DNA from: Cytophagales bacterium
GTDB lineage: Bacteria; Bacteroidota; Bacteroidia; Cytophagales; 172606-1
DNA: 64,000 bases
Assembly (NCBI GenBank): GCA_030446715.1
Contig: JAUJMU010000008.1
Coordinates: 221,280 to 285,279 of the forward strand
Direction: 5' to 3'
Shown here: positions 61,867-64,000 of the stretch, piece by piece
Layout of the letters: the number at the start of each line of letters is the position of its first letter
Position numbering within the stretch: the stretch's first letter is position 1
Program-made: the position numbers and the translations under genes
Notes under the pieces: model-generated
Told to the model about the DNA's origin: nothing
Database searches by the model: none
Seen by the model: only the letters and a program-made list of their open reading frames with translations

Positions 61867-63300
61867 ATGAACAAAAATTTTCTTTTTTTACATGCTGGTA
61901 AGATAGTACACCAACCTTATTTCCGTTCCCGGGGAACAGCCTTTCTGTTAAGCCTGTCGCTGAGCACCCTGTTTTCCTGCTCCTATCTTGAAGATATCAT
62001 CGAACCGCTGGACCCGGATACCCCGGCGGGTAGTTACAGCCCAACCCCGCAGAACCGCCCTGTTTTGCCGCTCACGGCGCCTGCCGGAACAGCCACGTTC
62101 ATCGATCCTACCGCCACCATCACCGGGGCGGAACACATACTGCTGGGACAGCAGGTTTACATCGGACCTTTTGCCCGCCTGCTTGCGGATGAAAGCAACC
62201 ATAAAGGGGGCCGGGTAATGGCAGTCAGTTACAGCGGTGGCAGGGAATCGCATTACCGGATCAGCATTGAAAATGAAACCAATGTGCAGGATAACGTAAC
62301 CATTTACGCGGGTTATAACCGTTCTGAGGCCGACGTGCAGAAAATGCATGCCATTGGATTGGAAGATGGCGTGGAAATTGGCGAAAGGGTGATTCTGGCG
62401 CACGGGTGCACCGTAAAAGGCCCCGCCCGGATAGGGGTGGCAGGGAGCAATATTCCGGCTGATCCGGATGATGACCAGGAGGTGTTTCTGAGTTTTTCCT
62501 GCGAGATTGACGGGGCCATTCTGGAGAAGAATACCGGCGTATCGGCATTGGCCCGCGTGGGTCCAGGCGTAAGGCTGAGGAGCGGTTTTATCGTATTGCC
62601 CGGTAAAAACGTGACCACGCAGCAAGAAGCCGATAATCCTGCCCTGGGGAAAGTGCGGGCTTTGGTGGAAGCGGATGTCGAATTCAATGAGGCAGTGCTG
62701 GAAGTAAACGTAGCCCTTGCCCGGGAGTATACGCGGCTCTACCGCGAAAACCCCTCCAACGTGCAAGGTATCAACTACGATCCGGGCAATACCACCTTCA
62801 ATCCGCACCGTGACCTGCCCGACCTGGCTGGCAGCCCCACCCGGGTGCCCGGCTACCGCAACCGGATCATCGGAGAAGTGTACATGGATAATTCACCCGA
62901 TGAACTCATGCAGCGGCTGGGCAGCGAAATATCCATCCGGGCCGACGAAGGTGAGCCTTTTACCATCGGCAACATCACCCGCATGGATGACGGTGTGATC
63001 TTCCACGCGCTGGAAGAACAATCCATTACGGTGGGTGATAACGTGACCTACGGAAAGAATTCGATTGTACACGGCGGGGGCCGGGTCGTTTTAGGTGGCG
63101 GTACCGGTGAAGAGCCAACCATTATTGAGGACGACGTAGTGCTGGAAGACGAGGCGATTGTTTTCCGCTCCCTGATCGGCAAGGGCGCAAAAATCGGGAA
63201 GAAAAGCGCAGTGGTGAATTCTGATGTAGAACCCGGAACGGTAATTCCCGATAGGACCATTTACGCAAATGACAAAGTATCGGGACAGGTAGAATGGTAA
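61867..63300 (+). CDS. Left-handed beta-helix lipoprotein (gamma-carbonic-anhydrase-like fold)
   Basis: 477 residues. Lipobox TLFSC (Cys38). Hexapeptide-type repeats form a left-handed beta-helix: FIDPTATITGAEHILLGQQVYIGPFA (outlined), VQDNVTIYAG, IGERVILAHGCTVKG, and again at the C-terminus VGDNVTYGKNSIVHGGGRV, IIEDDVVLEDEAIVF and IGKGAKIGKKSAVVNSD. The AHGCTVKGPARIG stretch resembles gamma-class carbonic anhydrases, where His residues bind zinc; HG and VHGG provide candidates, but the full three-His set was not established. It is twice the usual length, with two helix segments joined by a linker. An enzymatic role is uncertain. Confidence 0.8.
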   Translation: MNKNFLFLHAGKIVHQPYFRSRGTAFLLSLSLSTLFSCSYLEDIIEPLDPDTPAGSYSPTPQNRPVLPLTAPAGTATFIDPTATITGAEHILLGQQVYIGPFARLLADESNHKGGRVMAVSYSGGRESHYRISIENETNVQDNVTIYAGYNRSEADVQKMHAIGLEDGVEIGERVILAHGCTVKGPARIGVAGSNIPADPDDDQEVFLSFSCEIDGAILEKNTGVSALARVGPGVRLRSGFIVLPGKNVTTQQEADNPALGKVRALVEADVEFNEAVLEVNVALAREYTRLYRENPSNVQGINYDPGNTTFNPHRDLPDLAGSPTRVPGYRNRIIGEVYMDNSPDELMQRLGSEISIRADEGEPFTIGNITRMDDGVIFHALEEQSITVGDNVTYGKNSIVHGGGRVVLGGGTGEEPTIIEDDVVLEDEAIVFRSLIGKGAKIGKKSAVVNSDVEPGTVIPDRTIYANDKVSGQVEW

Positions 63301-63800
63301 AAAGCATGTCCACAAAATTTTGCAAAGCCGGGCTTCCCTGGAAGAAGTCAGGCTTTATCCTGACCATAGGGCTGCTGATGGCCCTTATGGGAGGCTGTGA
63401 TTCAAAACCGGCTGCCGGGGAGCAAAAGGGGCCACTGCCTCCCGTGTCGGGCATCGTGACTACCTTCGAAGATGAAGTAAAAGACCTTCCGGGGGATCAG
63501 ATTGCCTGGTCTGCTTTCTGGAAGTTTTGCTGGCAGGAATATCCCAAAGCCCGGTCATACGAGTTACAGGTGATCACTTCAGAGGGCACTTCACCGAAAC
63601 TCCGGAGCCGCAAAGAGCCATGCTTCCGCATTCAGGTTGCAGCAGGCACCAACCCAAAGGAGCAGGGAATGCTCAACCGCGACAAACTGATGGAATTACA
63701 GATCGGGCAACTGTCTTACCGGGTACGGGCCGTGCTTGGAGAAAACAGATACAGCGACTGGTCAAGGGTGATTACGCTGAAGGGTCAGCCGGAGCCTTAG
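63294..63800 (+). CDS. Small lipoprotein of unknown function
   Basis: 168 residues. The start ATG at 63294 overlaps the preceding stop by a few bases; an ATG four codons in is also possible. Lipobox ALMGGC (Cys35). The mature part has a beta-sandwich look: WQEYPKARSYELQVIT and LSYRVRAVLGENRYSDWSRVITLK, the latter like the end of a fibronectin type III domain. The overlap with the beta-helix gene implies one transcript and a shared role. No further function can be given. Confidence 0.75.
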   Translation: MVKSMSTKFCKAGLPWKKSGFILTIGLLMALMGGCDSKPAAGEQKGPLPPVSGIVTTFEDEVKDLPGDQIAWSAFWKFCWQEYPKARSYELQVITSEGTSPKLRSRKEPCFRIQVAAGTNPKEQGMLNRDKLMELQIGQLSYRVRAVLGENRYSDWSRVITLKGQPEP

Positions 63801-63924
63801 CATCTGCCTGACCGAGTCTGACTTTTGTTCAGGATTATTTTAGGTTCAGTGTTAATGAGGCTATCCCGTTTTGCCGGCGCAGTTAAGGGTCTACTATGAA
63901 TGCTTTGAAAATCAAACAACGAAC

Positions 63925-63963
63925 AAGGAATAACCAGCAACGAATAACCAGCAACAAATAACC
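63925..63963 (+). repeat. Short tandem repeat near window end
   Basis: A 14-base unit (AATAACCAGCAACG and variants) is repeated about two and a half times in an A-rich region after the last gene. No further gene is seen to the window end. Confidence 0.5.
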
Positions 63964-64000
63964 ATCCCCTCATTTATACTCTTTCAGATCAAAAAAGCGG

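Noticed and set aside
1..64000. CRISPR arrays, tRNA or rRNA genes, integrase-type attachment sites
   Set aside because: No regularly spaced repeats, cloverleaf sequences, rRNA motifs or integrase genes were recognised while reading both strands.

Overview
The window looks like a chromosome segment of a member of the Bacteroidota, most likely a Cytophagales-type polysaccharide degrader. The evidence is a SusC/SusD pair, a FecI-type ECF sigma factor with a FecR anti-sigma factor, C-terminal type IX secretion (T9SS) sorting domains, many SPII lipoproteins and a dense set of sulfatases. I cannot name a genus. No rRNA, tRNA or CRISPR array was seen.

Layout. Positions 1-12,880 (minus strand) hold a parallel beta-helix protein cut by the window edge, a mosaic sulfatase pseudogene, a FecR-like remnant, a TonB-dependent receptor, an internally deleted glycosidase, an intact sulfatase, a sulfatase with three frameshifts and a further intact sulfatase. 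Positions 13,497-32,200 (plus) hold the regulatory and uptake core: an orphan T9SS tail, a beta-helix/Fn3/PA14 enzyme, a GHL6-like glycosidase, then sigma factor - fecR - susC - susD - fasciclin lipoprotein - small lipoprotein, a malectin/Kelch protein and an orphan susD tail. Positions 32,590-54,919 hold two related clan GH-A (GH51-like) hydrolases, a third beta-helix enzyme (minus strand), an IS remnant, a frameshifted membrane protein, three intact sulfatases, a haem-binding CxxCH dehydrogenase-like protein, a second GHL6-like protein, a fucosidase/sulfatase fusion remnant and an alpha/beta hydrolase. Positions 55,350-63,800 (plus) are a separate exported module: two Tat-type ferritin-like proteins, two sorbosone-dehydrogenase-like lipoproteins, a spondin-domain lipoprotein, a left-handed beta-helix lipoprotein and a small lipoprotein.

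How it works together (inference): secreted beta-helix and GH-A enzymes cut a sulfated polysaccharide, exported sulfatases remove sulfate, SusC/SusD import oligosaccharides, and the SusC STN domain signals through FecR to the ECF sigma factor. A shared 29-bp two-box motif (TGATGAG-N15-GGATAAT) with exact spacing lies upstream of fecR and of two sulfatases and may be the target promoter of this sigma factor. The sulfatase set and a fucosidase-like fragment make a fucose-containing sulfated glycan a reasonable guess, but the substrate is not proven by sequence.

The region is also a gene graveyard: deletion fusions, single-base frameshifts, orphan 3' ends and palindromic MITE/REP-like elements are scattered through the first 54 kb, whereas the 55-64 kb module looks intact. 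Some frameshifts fall in homopolymers and could be sequencing errors.
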